From Pseudobacillus lumedeiriae (GTDB lineage Bacteria > Bacillota > Bacilli > Bacillales > Domibacillaceae), in the NCBI RefSeq assembly GCF_044891285.1, contig NZ_JAUIYO010000001.1:186001-250000 (forward strand): 64,000 nt of DNA, written 5' to 3'. A model generated the notes under the pieces. The model was given only the letters and a program-made list of their open reading frames with translations, was not told the DNA's origin and did no database searches. Shown piece by piece: positions 8,201-15,869 of the stretch (its first letter is position 1; each line of letters begins with the position of its first letter). Position numbers and translations under genes: made by a program.

Positions 8201-8312
8201 ATAAGCTCCCCCTTTTGCCATTAATCCAATTTATGTGTAAAAGGGGGCAGTTATGCTTAGTGAGCACGGGCATTTTTTAATGTCCTTCCGTGTCCGCCAT
8301 CTCATTGCTTTT

Positions 8313-8864
8313 TTACTTCGTCAATGCTTTTTGCAGCTGTAAATATTGAATAGCAAACGCTGTTTTTGCATCCCAAATTTTTTGTTCCTGTACTAGCTTT
8401 TCCGCTTCCTCAAGTGTCACTTCCATCAATTCAACGAATTCATCTTCGTCTGGAGGAAGACTCTCTTCTTTTTTTACCAGCCCTTCTGCCATATATAAAT
8501 AAACGAGTTCATCCGCAAACCCCGGTGAAGTATAGAAAGATTGCAGCAGCTTCATATTTTGACAAACATAGCCCGTTTCTTCTTCCAGTTCACGACGGGC
8601 GGTGGCTTCAGGCCCTTCTCCTTTTTCAAGCTTGCCAGCCGGGATCTCTATGATGGAACGCTCAAGCGCTTTTCGGTACTGTTCAACGAGGACAATCTTG
8701 CCTTCATTTGTTAAAGCAAGGACAGCTACGGCACCAGGATGTTTAATGATTTCTCTTTTCGCCTCATTGCCATCCGGCAGTTTCACGTCATCCACTTGCA
8801 ATTGGATGACTTTTCCTTCAAATATTTTTTCGGTATGAATCGTCTTTTCTTCAAATTTCTTCAC
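8313..8864 (-). CDS. nudF: ADP-ribose pyrophosphatase NudF (Nudix hydrolase)
   Basis: 183 residues. The Nudix box is complete: GKLEKGEGPEATARRELEEE followed by TGY (GX5EX7REUXEEXGU). The family cleaves ADP-ribose to AMP and ribose-5-phosphate. The segment YTSPGFADE after the box is typical of the ADP-ribose-specific subgroup. The GTG at 8864 is preferred because a GGAG sits eight bases upstream, while the GTG at 8873 lies inside that site. It is divergent from yqkF, sharing a 133-bp promoter region. Confidence 0.93.
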   Translation of the reverse strand: MKKFEEKTIHTEKIFEGKVIQLQVDDVKLPDGNEAKREIIKHPGAVAVLALTNEGKIVLVEQYRKALERSIIEIPAGKLEKGEGPEATARRELEEETGYVCQNMKLLQSFYTSPGFADELVYLYMAEGLVKKEESLPPDEDEFVELMEVTLEEAEKLVQEQKIWDAKTAFAIQYLQLQKALTK

Positions 8865-8997
8865 GCTTATCACTCCGTTTCTTTCTATTTTCTCTTGTTC
8901 AGTTTATCATAGCCGGCGGTCCGAAAAGAAACGAACAAATGATTTGTCGAACACGTCCTTCTTTCGTTATGATGGCCAAAGAAGGGAGTTAGATAAA

Positions 8998-9918
8998 ATG
9001 AAAAAACAGCGTCTTGGAACATCCAATTTATATGTAAGCGAACTGGCTCTCGGATGCATGTCACTCGGAAAAGAAGAAGCTTTAGCAAGGTCCATTGTAG
9101 AAACCGCTCTTGAAGAAGGAATCAATTACTTTGATACGGCTGATTTATACGATTTTGGCGTCAACGAAACACTTATCGGCACTTTTTTAAAACCCGTACG
9201 TGAACAGGTGATCATTGCAACAAAAGTTGGAAACCGATGGGAACAAGGGAAAGATGGCTGGACGTGGGATCCGTCAAAAGCGTACATAAAAGAGGCGGTA
9301 AAAGACAGCCTGCAGCGCCTGCAAACGGAGTATATTGACCTGTATCAACTGCACGGCGGGACCTTAGACGACCCGACCGAAGAAACGATTGAGGCATTTG
9401 AAGAGTTGAAAAAAGAAGGACTCATTCGTGCATACGGCCTCTCTTCTATCCGGCCGAACGTCATTCGTACATTTGCTGATCGTTCCGCCATCGACAGCGT
9501 TATGCTGCAGTACAGTCCGCTTGACCGCCGCCCCGAAGAAAAAGTACTGCCGCTTCTTCACGAGCAAGGCATCAGCGTTGTCGCCCGCGGTCCGCTGGCC
9601 AAAGGTTTGTTAAGTACCAATTGGCGAAAAAAACTCAATCAATTTCAAGAAAAAGACTTTCTAAATTATTCTGCGGCAGAACTCACCGAATTACTAACTG
9701 AAATCGAAAACAAACTTTCAAACAGCCGCACGTTAAATGGACTCGCTTTGCGCTATACTCTTCAGCATGAAGCAGTTGCCTCTGTCGCAGCCGGAGCAAG
9801 CTCTGTCAGCCAGCTGAAAGAAAATATCCGCGCAGTGAAAGAACCAATATTATCAGAAGAGGAATATGGGCTGATTCAACAGCTGACAAAAGCGAATCAA
9901 TATGAACAGCATAGATAA
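8998..9918 (+). CDS. yqkF: Aldo/keto reductase YqkF
   Basis: 306 residues of the NADPH-dependent aldo/keto reductase family ((beta/alpha)8 barrel). The catalytic residues are visible: Asp and Tyr in NYFDTADLYDFG, Lys in IIATKVG and His in LYQLHGG. The C-terminal cofactor-binding stretch VAAGASSVSQLKEN fits NADP binding. The natural substrate is unknown. The ATG at 8998 has AAGGGAG upstream. It is followed by a hairpin terminator at 9926-9946. B. subtilis has the same neighbours nudF, yqkE and yqkD. Confidence 0.9.
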   Translation: MKKQRLGTSNLYVSELALGCMSLGKEEALARSIVETALEEGINYFDTADLYDFGVNETLIGTFLKPVREQVIIATKVGNRWEQGKDGWTWDPSKAYIKEAVKDSLQRLQTEYIDLYQLHGGTLDDPTEETIEAFEELKKEGLIRAYGLSSIRPNVIRTFADRSAIDSVMLQYSPLDRRPEEKVLPLLHEQGISVVARGPLAKGLLSTNWRKKLNQFQEKDFLNYSAAELTELLTEIENKLSNSRTLNGLALRYTLQHEAVASVAAGASSVSQLKENIRAVKEPILSEEEYGLIQQLTKANQYEQHR

Positions 9919-9925
9919 AATAAAA

Positions 9926-9950
9926 AGCAGTCAATCAATGACTGCTTCAA
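9926..9950. terminator. Terminator hairpin between yqkF and yqkE, first copy
   Basis: AGCAGTCA pairs with TGACTGCT around the loop ATCAA, with an A-run before and a short T-run after it. It can serve yqkF on the plus strand and yqkE on the minus strand. A second hairpin with the same loop lies at 10103-10123. Confidence 0.7.
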
Positions 9951-10107
9951 ACTGTAGGCAAAGTCTATTCTAGACATGATCAGGCTGATTGAAAATGTTT
10001 GTCTTTCTAGGCGCGAAGCCTGATGAGGAGCGGAGTGACCCGAAGGGTCAGGAGCACCGCAGGCGGGCAGCAAAGAAAGCGAGCGTTTATCAACAGCCTG
10101 AAAGCGG
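9950..10107 (+). repeat. Dispersed repeat family 2, copy 2
   Basis: Blocks CAGGCTGATTGAAAATGTTT, GCGAAGCCTGATGAGGAG, GCACCGCAGGCGGGCAG, AAAGCGAGCGTTTATC and CAACAGCCTGAAAGC match the copy at 6826-6960 in inverse orientation. A short internal stretch (GGAGTGACCCGAAGGGTCAGG) is extra here and forms its own small hairpin. The element is flanked by two similar terminator hairpins. Confidence 0.75.
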
Positions 10108-10123
10108 TCAATCAATGGCCGCT
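10103..10123. terminator. Second hairpin, partial duplicate of the one at 9926-9946
   Basis: AGCGGTCA pairs with TGGCCGCT (one G-T pair) around the same loop ATCAA as the hairpin 177 bp to the left. It lies just after the yqkE stop codon but lacks a good T-run in that direction, so the outer copy may be the working terminator. Confidence 0.5.
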
Positions 10124-10131
10124 CTACTTCT

Positions 10132-10386
10132 TTATTTGTATTTTTCCCAATCCATATTGCTTTCATTTAACAATTCTTCAAAGCTTTTATTTTTCTCGCG
10201 CCGGCGCCGCTCTTCCCGCTTTTTTTGTTCAGCAGCGGCTTGTTTCGCTTCTTCTTCCACCTTTAATTTCTTTTGTTTTTCTTTCAATTGTTCAAGAATA
10301 CCTGCATTCAGCGTATCTTTCAATGTTAGCTGCTCTTGCTGGCTTTTTAGTCCTTCATTGGCTTTCACTTGTTTTTTCTTCTTCAT
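10132..10386 (-). CDS. yqkE: YqkE-like small charged protein (DUF3886)
   Basis: 84 residues, highly charged, rich in Lys and Glu, with a predicted long alpha helix or coiled coil from about residue 25 to 70 and the C-terminal motif NMDWEKYK. Function unknown. The ATG at 10386 is preceded by AAGGGAAGAAGCA. Assignment rests on composition, size and position between yqkF and yqkD as in B. subtilis. Confidence 0.75.
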   Translation of the reverse strand: MKKKKQVKANEGLKSQQEQLTLKDTLNAGILEQLKEKQKKLKVEEEAKQAAAEQKKREERRRREKNKSFEELLNESNMDWEKYK

Positions 10387-10429
10387 TGCTTCTTCCCTTC
10401 CCCTCACTTGATTGCTTTTACCCCGCATT

Positions 10430-10690
10430 AGCTGGCAGTAAGCCCCTCACCTCAAGGCTACAGATTGTTTCTAAGAAGCGTAGGCAGGGGGATCCCCTGC
10501 CAGTAAACGCCCGATTCATTCAGGCCAACAGGATGTTGGTTACTCAGGCGTGGACACAGGATGTGGCAACGACTGAGTTTTTTGTTTTATCAGTGGGCGA
10601 TGAAGAAAATCCCCCACTGATGGAAGTTTCATTTTATTTTACATGGGATCAGACCATTTGTTCAAATGATCTTTCTTTTGAGAAATGGTA
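10430..10690. repeat. Multi-hairpin non-coding cassette, probably a dispersed element
   Basis: This fills the 339-bp gap between yqkE and yqkD and has no convincing reading frame. Visible structure: CTGGCAGTAAGCCCC and CTGCCAGTAAACGCCC repeated 63 bp apart; GCAGGGGGATCCCCTGC, an almost perfect palindrome at 10484-10500; ACAGGATGTTGG and ACAGGATGTGGC as a direct repeat; and ATCAGTGGG (10589-10597) pairing exactly with CCCACTGAT (10613-10621). I have a general memory of similar blocks in other Bacillus genomes but cannot verify it. Confidence 0.5.
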
Positions 10691-10725
10691 CACTGACAAA
10701 TAACAAATTCTCGAGGTGACAATTA

Positions 10726-11655
10726 GTGAAAAAATGGATCTCAGCACTCAGTTCCGCTGCGGCGCTTACGGCTGCGGCTGGCTTTTATTTATCTAGTCGT
10801 GTTCTATATATGAGAAAAAAAAATGAAGCACTCATTTATCGGCGCGAAGTAGAAGCAAACCGGCTCGATCTCAAACATTACGAACAGCTTCCGAAAGAAG
10901 AAGTGTGGATTGACTCCCCGTTTGGCTATAAGCTGAAAGCAGTGTTTGTCACTCCACATCCAGGCGGTCCATACATGATCTTCTGTCATGGTGTAACTGA
11001 AACAAAAGTCAATTCTGTTAAATACATGAACTTATTTTTGAGACGCGGGTTTAATGGCATCATTTATGATCATCGCCGGCACGGAGAATCAGGAGGTAAC
11101 ACAACGAGCTACGGTTATTACGAAAAAGAGGACTTGCAGGCAGTCGTCCATGAGCTCATCCGCCGTGAAGGGCAGGATGTTTCATTCGGGATTCACGGAG
11201 AATCTATGGGAGCGGCGACAACACTGCTCTACGCGGGATTGGTTGAAGACCGAGCGGATTTTTATATTGCAGACTGCCCATTTTCCGACTTTCGCGCCCA
11301 ATTGATTCATCAAATGAAACGTGAAATTAAAGCGGCCCCCCGCCTGCTGATCCATTTAGCGGAGTGGGCAGTGTTTCTGCGCGGCCGCTTTCATCTTACA
11401 CACGTTTCGCCGCTCGAGGCAGTGAAACATATTCAAAAACCAGTCCTTTTTATCCATAGTGAAGAAGATGACTACATTCTTCCTAGTATGACAAAGGAAT
11501 TGTACGAGCATAAAAAAGGACAAAAGGATCTTTATCTTGCCCCGAAAGGCGCCCATGCCCAATCCTATAATGAAGACCCAGAAGCCTATCAACAAGCGAT
11601 CGACTATTTTTTGGAAACTTATTATTTTCATGAAAAGAAAGAACCCCGCTTCTAA
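10726..11655 (+). CDS. yqkD: Alpha/beta hydrolase YqkD
   Basis: 309 residues. One N-terminal membrane segment (about residues 5-25) precedes an alpha/beta-hydrolase domain. The oxyanion-hole segment FCHGVTE, YDHRRHGES and the nucleophile elbow GIHGESMGA are clear; the Asp is probably in HSEEDDYI and the His in KGAHAQSY. The active site presumably faces outside the membrane, but topology is not proven. Substrate unknown. The GTG at 10726 has GAGGTGACAATTA upstream. It resembles B. subtilis YqkD in its position after yqkE. Confidence 0.85.
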   Translation: MKKWISALSSAAALTAAAGFYLSSRVLYMRKKNEALIYRREVEANRLDLKHYEQLPKEEVWIDSPFGYKLKAVFVTPHPGGPYMIFCHGVTETKVNSVKYMNLFLRRGFNGIIYDHRRHGESGGNTTSYGYYEKEDLQAVVHELIRREGQDVSFGIHGESMGAATTLLYAGLVEDRADFYIADCPFSDFRAQLIHQMKREIKAAPRLLIHLAEWAVFLRGRFHLTHVSPLEAVKHIQKPVLFIHSEEDDYILPSMTKELYEHKKGQKDLYLAPKGAHAQSYNEDPEAYQQAIDYFLETYYFHEKKEPRF

Positions 11656-11675
11656 AATTGAAAGTGGGGAATTTT
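11643..11675 (+). terminator. Possible terminator overlapping the end of yqkD
   Basis: CCCCGCTTC (11644-11652) pairs imperfectly with GAAAGTGGGG (11660-11669), followed by AATTTTCCCTTT. The left arm is within the last codons of yqkD. It lies between convergent yqkD and yqkB. Confidence 0.45.
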
Positions 11676-11679
11676 CCCT

Positions 11680-11994
11680 TTATTCTTTTCTCACTAGATT
11701 CATCCAGCCGTTTAAAATTTCCTGAGGACTGCTGAGTCGATATTGATGGGCTCCTGATACATCAATTATCAGTTCATCTGCATAAAACACAATGTGCGAT
11801 TTTTCAACGAGTACGGGCATCGCGTTTGTCCCTATCTCTACATCCCCGTCTGCCGGTTCACTTACTATCCATAACACTGGAACGCCATTCACTCCACAGC
11901 CGCATCCTTCTGTGTCGTAATGTAGTTTTAACCTTCCTCCCCCTAGTTTACCAGCCAATCTACTTGCCGCCTGTTCTTTTATATAAATCTTCAC
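11680..11994 (-). CDS. yqkB: HesB/IscA-like protein YqkB
   Basis: 104 residues of the HesB/IscA/ErpA (Fe-S biosynthesis) fold. A GCGCGVNG segment at about 30-37 supplies cysteines, but the C-terminal C-G-C pair of canonical A-type carriers is missing, so a role as an iron-sulfur carrier is not assured. The GTG at 11994 has AAGGAGATAAGAAT upstream. The neighbouring CDGSH iron-sulfur gene is read divergently from it, an association that may be functional. Confidence 0.8.
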   Translation of the reverse strand: MKIYIKEQAASRLAGKLGGGRLKLHYDTEGCGCGVNGVPVLWIVSEPADGDVEIGTNAMPVLVEKSHIVFYADELIIDVSGAHQYRLSSPQEILNGWMNLVRKE

Positions 11995-12084
11995 ATTCTT
12001 ATCTCCTTTCCAAAAGAATATTGCTTTTTTTCCGTTTTTTTCATACTATCGAACTGTGTCAATGATAAGAGAGGGGATAGAAAA

Positions 12085-12306
12085 ATGTCAAAAGCACAAA
12101 TCAAAGTAATGGATAATGGTTCTTTTAAAGTATCGGGAGATGTCGAACTGGTTGATATGGATGGAAACGTATTTGAAACAAAACCAGTCTTCTCTCTTTG
12201 CCGCTGCGGCAGATCAGAAAACATGCCATTTTGCACTGGCGCACACAGAGGAGAATTCGAATCCTGTGTACGTGCAGAAAAAGCATTGAATGAAGAAAAT
12301 AAATAA
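12085..12306 (+). CDS. CDGSH iron-sulfur domain protein (mitoNEET-like)
   Basis: 73 residues with one CDGSH-type zinc-finger-like fold that in the family binds a [2Fe-2S] cluster through three Cys and one His. The ligands are seen as CRCGRSENMPFCTGAH: C-x-C, then C and H. The usual CDG is CTG here, a known type of variation in bacterial members as far as I recall. Role probably redox or cluster storage, unknown in detail. The ATG has GAGAGGGGATAG upstream. It lies between yqkB and yqzH and is followed by a terminator at 12314-12342. Confidence 0.88.
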   Translation: MSKAQIKVMDNGSFKVSGDVELVDMDGNVFETKPVFSLCRCGRSENMPFCTGAHRGEFESCVRAEKALNEENK

Positions 12307-12313
12307 GAAAGCT

Positions 12314-12342
12314 GGGCAGCCTTCATCGGCTGCTCTTTTTCT
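12314..12342 (+). terminator. Terminator after the CDGSH gene
   Basis: GGGCAGCC pairs with GGCTGCTC around TTCATC, followed by TCTTTTTCTC. It lies just before the yqzH ribosome binding site, so yqzH must have its own promoter or use read-through. Confidence 0.75.
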
Positions 12343-12363
12343 CCCCTAAAAGAGGTGAACGTT

Positions 12364-12555
12364 TTGGAACAATTATTGATGAAAAAAATGATTAGACAAA
12401 GCCTGGCTCAGTATAACTTTGCATCAGAAGGAAAAGAAGCGGAGGTTTTATACAAAGAATTAATCCAGCGCATACAAAAACACCAAGCTGAACACGATGG
12501 AGAATTATACGAAATCATTGAGGATGTAGTATATGAGTTTATTACAAGTATATAA
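12364..12555 (+). CDS. yqzH: YqzH-like small protein
   Basis: About 63 residues, alpha-helical, with the motif MIRQSLAQY near the start and YEIIEDVVYEFI near the end. Function unknown. The name is taken from similarity in size, the C-terminal pattern and position next to yqjQ/yqjP-type genes. The start could be TTG at 12364, seven bases after AGAGGTG, or GTG at 12355, which would sit inside that site; I favour the TTG. Confidence 0.6.
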   Translation: MEQLLMKKMIRQSLAQYNFASEGKEAEVLYKELIQRIQKHQAEHDGELYEIIEDVVYEFITSI

Positions 12556-12592
12556 AGAAGAGGGGACCTGCGAGCACTCCTCTTCTTTATAT
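12556..12592. terminator. Bidirectional terminator between yqzH and yqjQ
   Basis: AAGAAGAGG (12556-12564) pairs with CCTCTTCTT (12579-12587), with an AT-rich tail on each side. It separates convergent genes. Confidence 0.75.
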
Positions 12593-12598
12593 GCTTGT

Positions 12599-13390
12599 CT
12601 ATTTTTTAAAAAATGCTTTGCGGCCGAGACGCTCCACAGTACGAGGGAACAATGTATAGATTAAACTGCCTGTACTCATCCATCTCGGCAAGTTAATCTC
12701 CCTTTTAGCCGTCCCCATCGCCCCTACGACTTTACGGGCCACTTTCTCCGGCTTTAACATCCATCTCCCGACATTTGCAACATACGAGCCCGATGGATCA
12801 GCTAGTGTAAAAAACTCCGTTGCGATCGGCCCCGGATTCACCGCCGTTACACGTACACCATCACGCGCCATTTCCATCCGCAGGCTGTTTGTATAACCGA
12901 GTACAGCATGTTTCGTTGCAGCGTATACACTTGATTTAGGCGTGGCCATTTTACCGGCCTGTGAAGCAATATTAATGATGTGGCCGCTTCCTCGGGCTTT
13001 CATATGAGGAATGACCATTTGTGTACAGGCAATCAAACCAAGGACATTTACTCGAAACATCGCTTCTGTCTCTTCCCATTTCGCTTCGTGTGCTTCACTA
13101 AATACTCCAAACCCCGCATTATTGACAAGAATATCAATCTCGGAAACATGCTGTAAAACATGCATAAACACGTTTTCTATTTCTTCCTTTTGGCTAATAT
13201 CCACAGAATAGGAGTAAACCTCAGTTGAAAACGTACGGCGTATGCTTTCTTTCACCTCTTCCAGACGGTCTGAACGGCGGGCAAGCAAAATGAGACGGGC
13301 TCCTTCCGCTGCCGCCTGTTTTGCAATTTCCACTCCAAGACCACTTGACGCTCCGGTAATAACGATTGTTTTCCCTCGTAGACGGCTCAT
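12599..13390 (-). CDS. yqjQ: Short-chain dehydrogenase/reductase YqjQ
   Basis: 263 residues of the classical SDR family. Cofactor motif TGASSGLG at about 12-19, the NNAG motif (about residue 90), the catalytic Ser region (IINIASQ) and YAATK (Tyr/Lys pair) are all present. The Arg-Arg after beta2 (LLARRSDR) suggests NADPH. Substrate unknown. The ATG at 13390 has GAGGGGTAAA upstream, so four extra residues upstream are dropped. B. subtilis has yqjQ next to yqjP, as here. Confidence 0.88.
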   Translation of the reverse strand: MSRLRGKTIVITGASSGLGVEIAKQAAAEGARLILLARRSDRLEEVKESIRRTFSTEVYSYSVDISQKEEIENVFMHVLQHVSEIDILVNNAGFGVFSEAHEAKWEETEAMFRVNVLGLIACTQMVIPHMKARGSGHIINIASQAGKMATPKSSVYAATKHAVLGYTNSLRMEMARDGVRVTAVNPGPIATEFFTLADPSGSYVANVGRWMLKPEKVARKVVGAMGTAKREINLPRWMSTGSLIYTLFPRTVERLGRKAFFKK

Positions 13391-13412
13391 TTTACCCCTC
13401 ACTTTTTATAAG

Positions 13413-13500
13413 GCTTTGTTAAACGCCTGTTGATTTCCGCTGCAGGCACTCGCTTTCCGCTCCAATCAACAAAGTAGAAAAATCAACACTAGTCATTAAC
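13413..13500. repeat. Dispersed repeat family 1, copy with central deletion
   Basis: Reads TTTGTTAAACGCCTGTTGA, TTTCCGCTGCAGGCACTCGC, TTTCCGCTCCAATCAACAAA, then CATTAACATAGC. The outer halves match the longer copy at 32336-32452, including the trailing CATTAACATAGC, but the middle GAGCCTCCTCG...GGGGTCTC block is missing. It lies between yqjP and yqjQ. Confidence 0.75.
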
Positions 13501-13508
13501 ATAGCTTT

Positions 13509-14480
13509 TTATAAAAGAAAATAAGAAAGAACCCCTTTGTCATCCCTCTCGACTCCTGCTTCTCCGATATCAAGCAAATAATCAAGCTGTCCTGCCGTTT
13601 CTGACAATGTTAAGCTCATTTCTTTTTTATACACAGTTGGGAAAAGACGCATACACACTTCAAAAGCAGTCAGCGGCTTTTCTCGCAGCATTTCCTTCAC
13701 AGACATGGCGCGTTCATGCTGGCGCTCGAGACGGCTCTTAATGAGCGGGACGACATTTTTCACTTCTTCACCATGTCCTGTATACACGATATCGATTGGA
13801 AGCTCCAACATTTTTTTTAATGATTGATTGTACTGCAGCTGCGGTTTCGGCCGTTCTGCTCCCGAAATAAACGGCGGCTCAATGAGCGGATTAGAGGAGA
13901 TAGCGGCTAGAATATGATCCCCGCCGATTAAAGTTCCATCTTTTTCACGCAAAAAGACGAGGTGGCTCTGGGCATGACCCGGCGTTTCGAAAATGCGCCA
14001 GTCTTTAAGTCCCGGCAGCCTGTCTCCCTCTCGCACGGCGATCGTTAACGCACTATTTTCACTGCTGAATTTTAATGGAGACTGAATTTTTTTCAGTACA
14101 GGTTCTGCTTCTTTTGGCAAACCAAATTGTACAAACAGCTCCCGAAAAAACAGTAAGTTTTCCTGCAAAAATGTTGGATCTTTTGTAAGCCACTTTGCAC
14201 AATAAGGGTGCCCAATCACATCCGTCCCTTCAGGAAGGAAATCAAGCAGACCGATATGGTCGGGATGATGGTGGGTCAACACAACTTGCTCAATGTCATC
14301 GAGCGTATAGCCAATCTCCGACAGCCCCGTAACAAGCGCCTCGAACGAAGAAGCTGTTTTCACTCCTGCATCGATCAGTGTCAATCGTTCCCCTTTTATT
14401 AAAAAAACATTGACATCACCGACTGGAAAAGGAGTCGGCAGCGTAATTTTTATAATATCGCCAAATTCTTCAACATTCAC
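13509..14480 (-). CDS. yqjP: Metallo-beta-lactamase fold hydrolase YqjP
   Basis: 323 residues. An N-terminal metallo-beta-lactamase domain has the metal motif THHHPDHIG (HxHxDH), a further His in TPGHAQSH, Asp in IGGDHIL and a later His in YTGHGEEV. A C-terminal helical domain of about 80 residues follows, as in a group of YqjP-like hydrolases. Substrate unknown. I place the start at GTG 14480, which has an AGGTG eight bases upstream, although ATG 14504 remains possible. It is divergent from T-box/proI. Confidence 0.82.
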   Translation of the reverse strand: MNVEEFGDIIKITLPTPFPVGDVNVFLIKGERLTLIDAGVKTASSFEALVTGLSEIGYTLDDIEQVVLTHHHPDHIGLLDFLPEGTDVIGHPYCAKWLTKDPTFLQENLLFFRELFVQFGLPKEAEPVLKKIQSPLKFSSENSALTIAVREGDRLPGLKDWRIFETPGHAQSHLVFLREKDGTLIGGDHILAAISSNPLIEPPFISGAERPKPQLQYNQSLKKMLELPIDIVYTGHGEEVKNVVPLIKSRLERQHERAMSVKEMLREKPLTAFEVCMRLFPTVYKKEMSLTLSETAGQLDYLLDIGEAGVERDDKGVLSYFLL

Positions 14481-14694
14481 AAACAAAACACCTGCCTGTA
14501 TCATAGATTTATCTTTATTTTAAAAAAGTAATATCTTTACTAATTTTAGCGGTTAAGCATGGATTTGTCATTATTTTCACACATTAAAACAAGAAGTCGT
14601 ACACGTTACTTTAAATTCACCCTTGACAAACCGGCACATCATTCTGCATAATCACATATAATCAAACTACAATTTAAGAGAAAATTCCAAAAAC

Positions 14695-14933
14695 AAACAT
14701 GCGATGAAAAAGGATTAGTAAATAAAAAATGGTGCAAGAGAATGGGGCTCACCGGCTGAAAGGCTCCATCACCCGCTGTTTTATTGAACCTGCCTTTTGA
14801 GCTTTTAGGAAAACCTAAACGCGGCCCCGGCGTTATCGGGATCAGAGTGTGCGGATTCATCCGCAAACAAAGGTGGTACCACGGAAGCAAACACCCTTTC
14901 GTCCTTTATTAGAGGACGAAAGGGTGTTTTTTT
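14695..14933 (+). ncRNA. T-box leader (proline) of proI
   Basis: A tRNA-sensing leader upstream of the pyrroline-5-carboxylate reductase gene. The conserved AAAGGTGGTACCACGG T-box bulge sequence is at 14869-14884. It is followed by a strong terminator (ACACCCTTTCGTCC / GGACGAAAGGGTGT, 14891-14927, then T7). Stem I has an AGTA S-turn (14716-14719), the distal AAGAGA and GGCTGAAAGG parts, and the specifier loop TTGAACCTG. There the codon at 14789-14791 is CCT, a proline codon, matching the gene downstream. The inferred mode is that uncharged tRNA-Pro stabilises the antiterminator and permits proI transcription. Confidence 0.93.
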
Positions 14934-14972
14934 ATGTATCGATTGATCGCTATATCAAAGGAGGATGTTCAG

Positions 14973-15800
14973 ATGAAAACAACATTTATCGGTGCAGGCT
15001 CGATGGCGGAAGCGATGATTTCAGGAGCCATTTCAAGCGGCGCTTTAGCTGCCAGCGATATTTATGCCACAAATAAAGCCAACAAAGACAGACTTCAGAA
15101 GCTGAAAACCATTTACAATATCCACACTGGCTATGGTATGGAAAGTATGCTCTCAGACAGTAAAATTATTGTGTTAGCTATGAAGCCAAAGGACGCAAAA
15201 GAGGCGATGGAGCAAGTGAAAGCCTACCTCCCGCCTTCTTCTTTAATTATCACATTAATGGCAGGGGTTACGATTGACTTTATCGAACGCGAAGTCGGCC
15301 GTCCTTGTGCTGTCGTCCGTTCCATGCCAAATACATCCGCAGCTGTTGGAAAATCAGCAACAGCCATTGCCGTAAATGACCATGTTACAGAACAGCAAAA
15401 AATGGCGGCTCTCGCTCTTTTTTCTTCTATCGGCTTAACCAAAGTAGTGAAAGAAGAACAGTTGGATGCTGTCACCGGTCTTTCCGGAAGCGGTCCTGCT
15501 TATATTTATTATGTCGCAGAAGCGATGGAACAAGCGGCAGAAGCAATTGGTTTGGAAAAGGAAACTGCAAAACCGCTCATTATTCAAACTCTTCTCGGTG
15601 CGGCGGAAATGCTTTCAGCAACAGACGGGAAAGCCGAACAGCTGCGCAAAGGTGTAACGAGCCCCGGCGGAACAACGGAAGCTGGGATCCGGATTTTAGA
15701 AAGCAAAGGAGTAAAGCAAGCACTCGTTGATTGCATTATTGAAGCGACTGCTCAATCAAAGCGGCTCGGCCTGCCTTATCAAAATCCAGTTAACCACTAA
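14973..15800 (+). CDS. proI: Pyrroline-5-carboxylate reductase ProI
   Basis: 275 residues; last step of proline synthesis, reducing 1-pyrroline-5-carboxylate to L-proline with NAD(P)H. The N-terminal Rossmann motif FIGAGSMAEAM starts at about residue 4, and the C-terminal signature GSGPAYIYYVAEAM plus RKGVTSPGGTTEAGI is complete. The ATG at 14973 has AAAGGAGGATG upstream, so the longer frame starting within the terminator at 14934 is rejected. Expression is under the proline T-box just upstream. Confidence 0.96.
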   Translation: MKTTFIGAGSMAEAMISGAISSGALAASDIYATNKANKDRLQKLKTIYNIHTGYGMESMLSDSKIIVLAMKPKDAKEAMEQVKAYLPPSSLIITLMAGVTIDFIEREVGRPCAVVRSMPNTSAAVGKSATAIAVNDHVTEQQKMAALALFSSIGLTKVVKEEQLDAVTGLSGSGPAYIYYVAEAMEQAAEAIGLEKETAKPLIIQTLLGAAEMLSATDGKAEQLRKGVTSPGGTTEAGIRILESKGVKQALVDCIIEATAQSKRLGLPYQNPVNH

Positions 15801-15869
15801 ACCGATTCCTTTGGCCAGCGGAAAAATCTTGCTATAATGGACGTTGGAAACATATGAAGGGGGATTCCA

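Noticed and set aside
10023..10703. 226-codon plus-strand open frame
   Set aside because: It runs antisense through yqkE and across two repeat cassettes; composition is not protein-like and no start site is supported.
12085..12306. Degenerate CDGSH protein because the Asp is Thr
   Set aside because: The three Cys and the His ligands are all present, so cluster binding remains likely.
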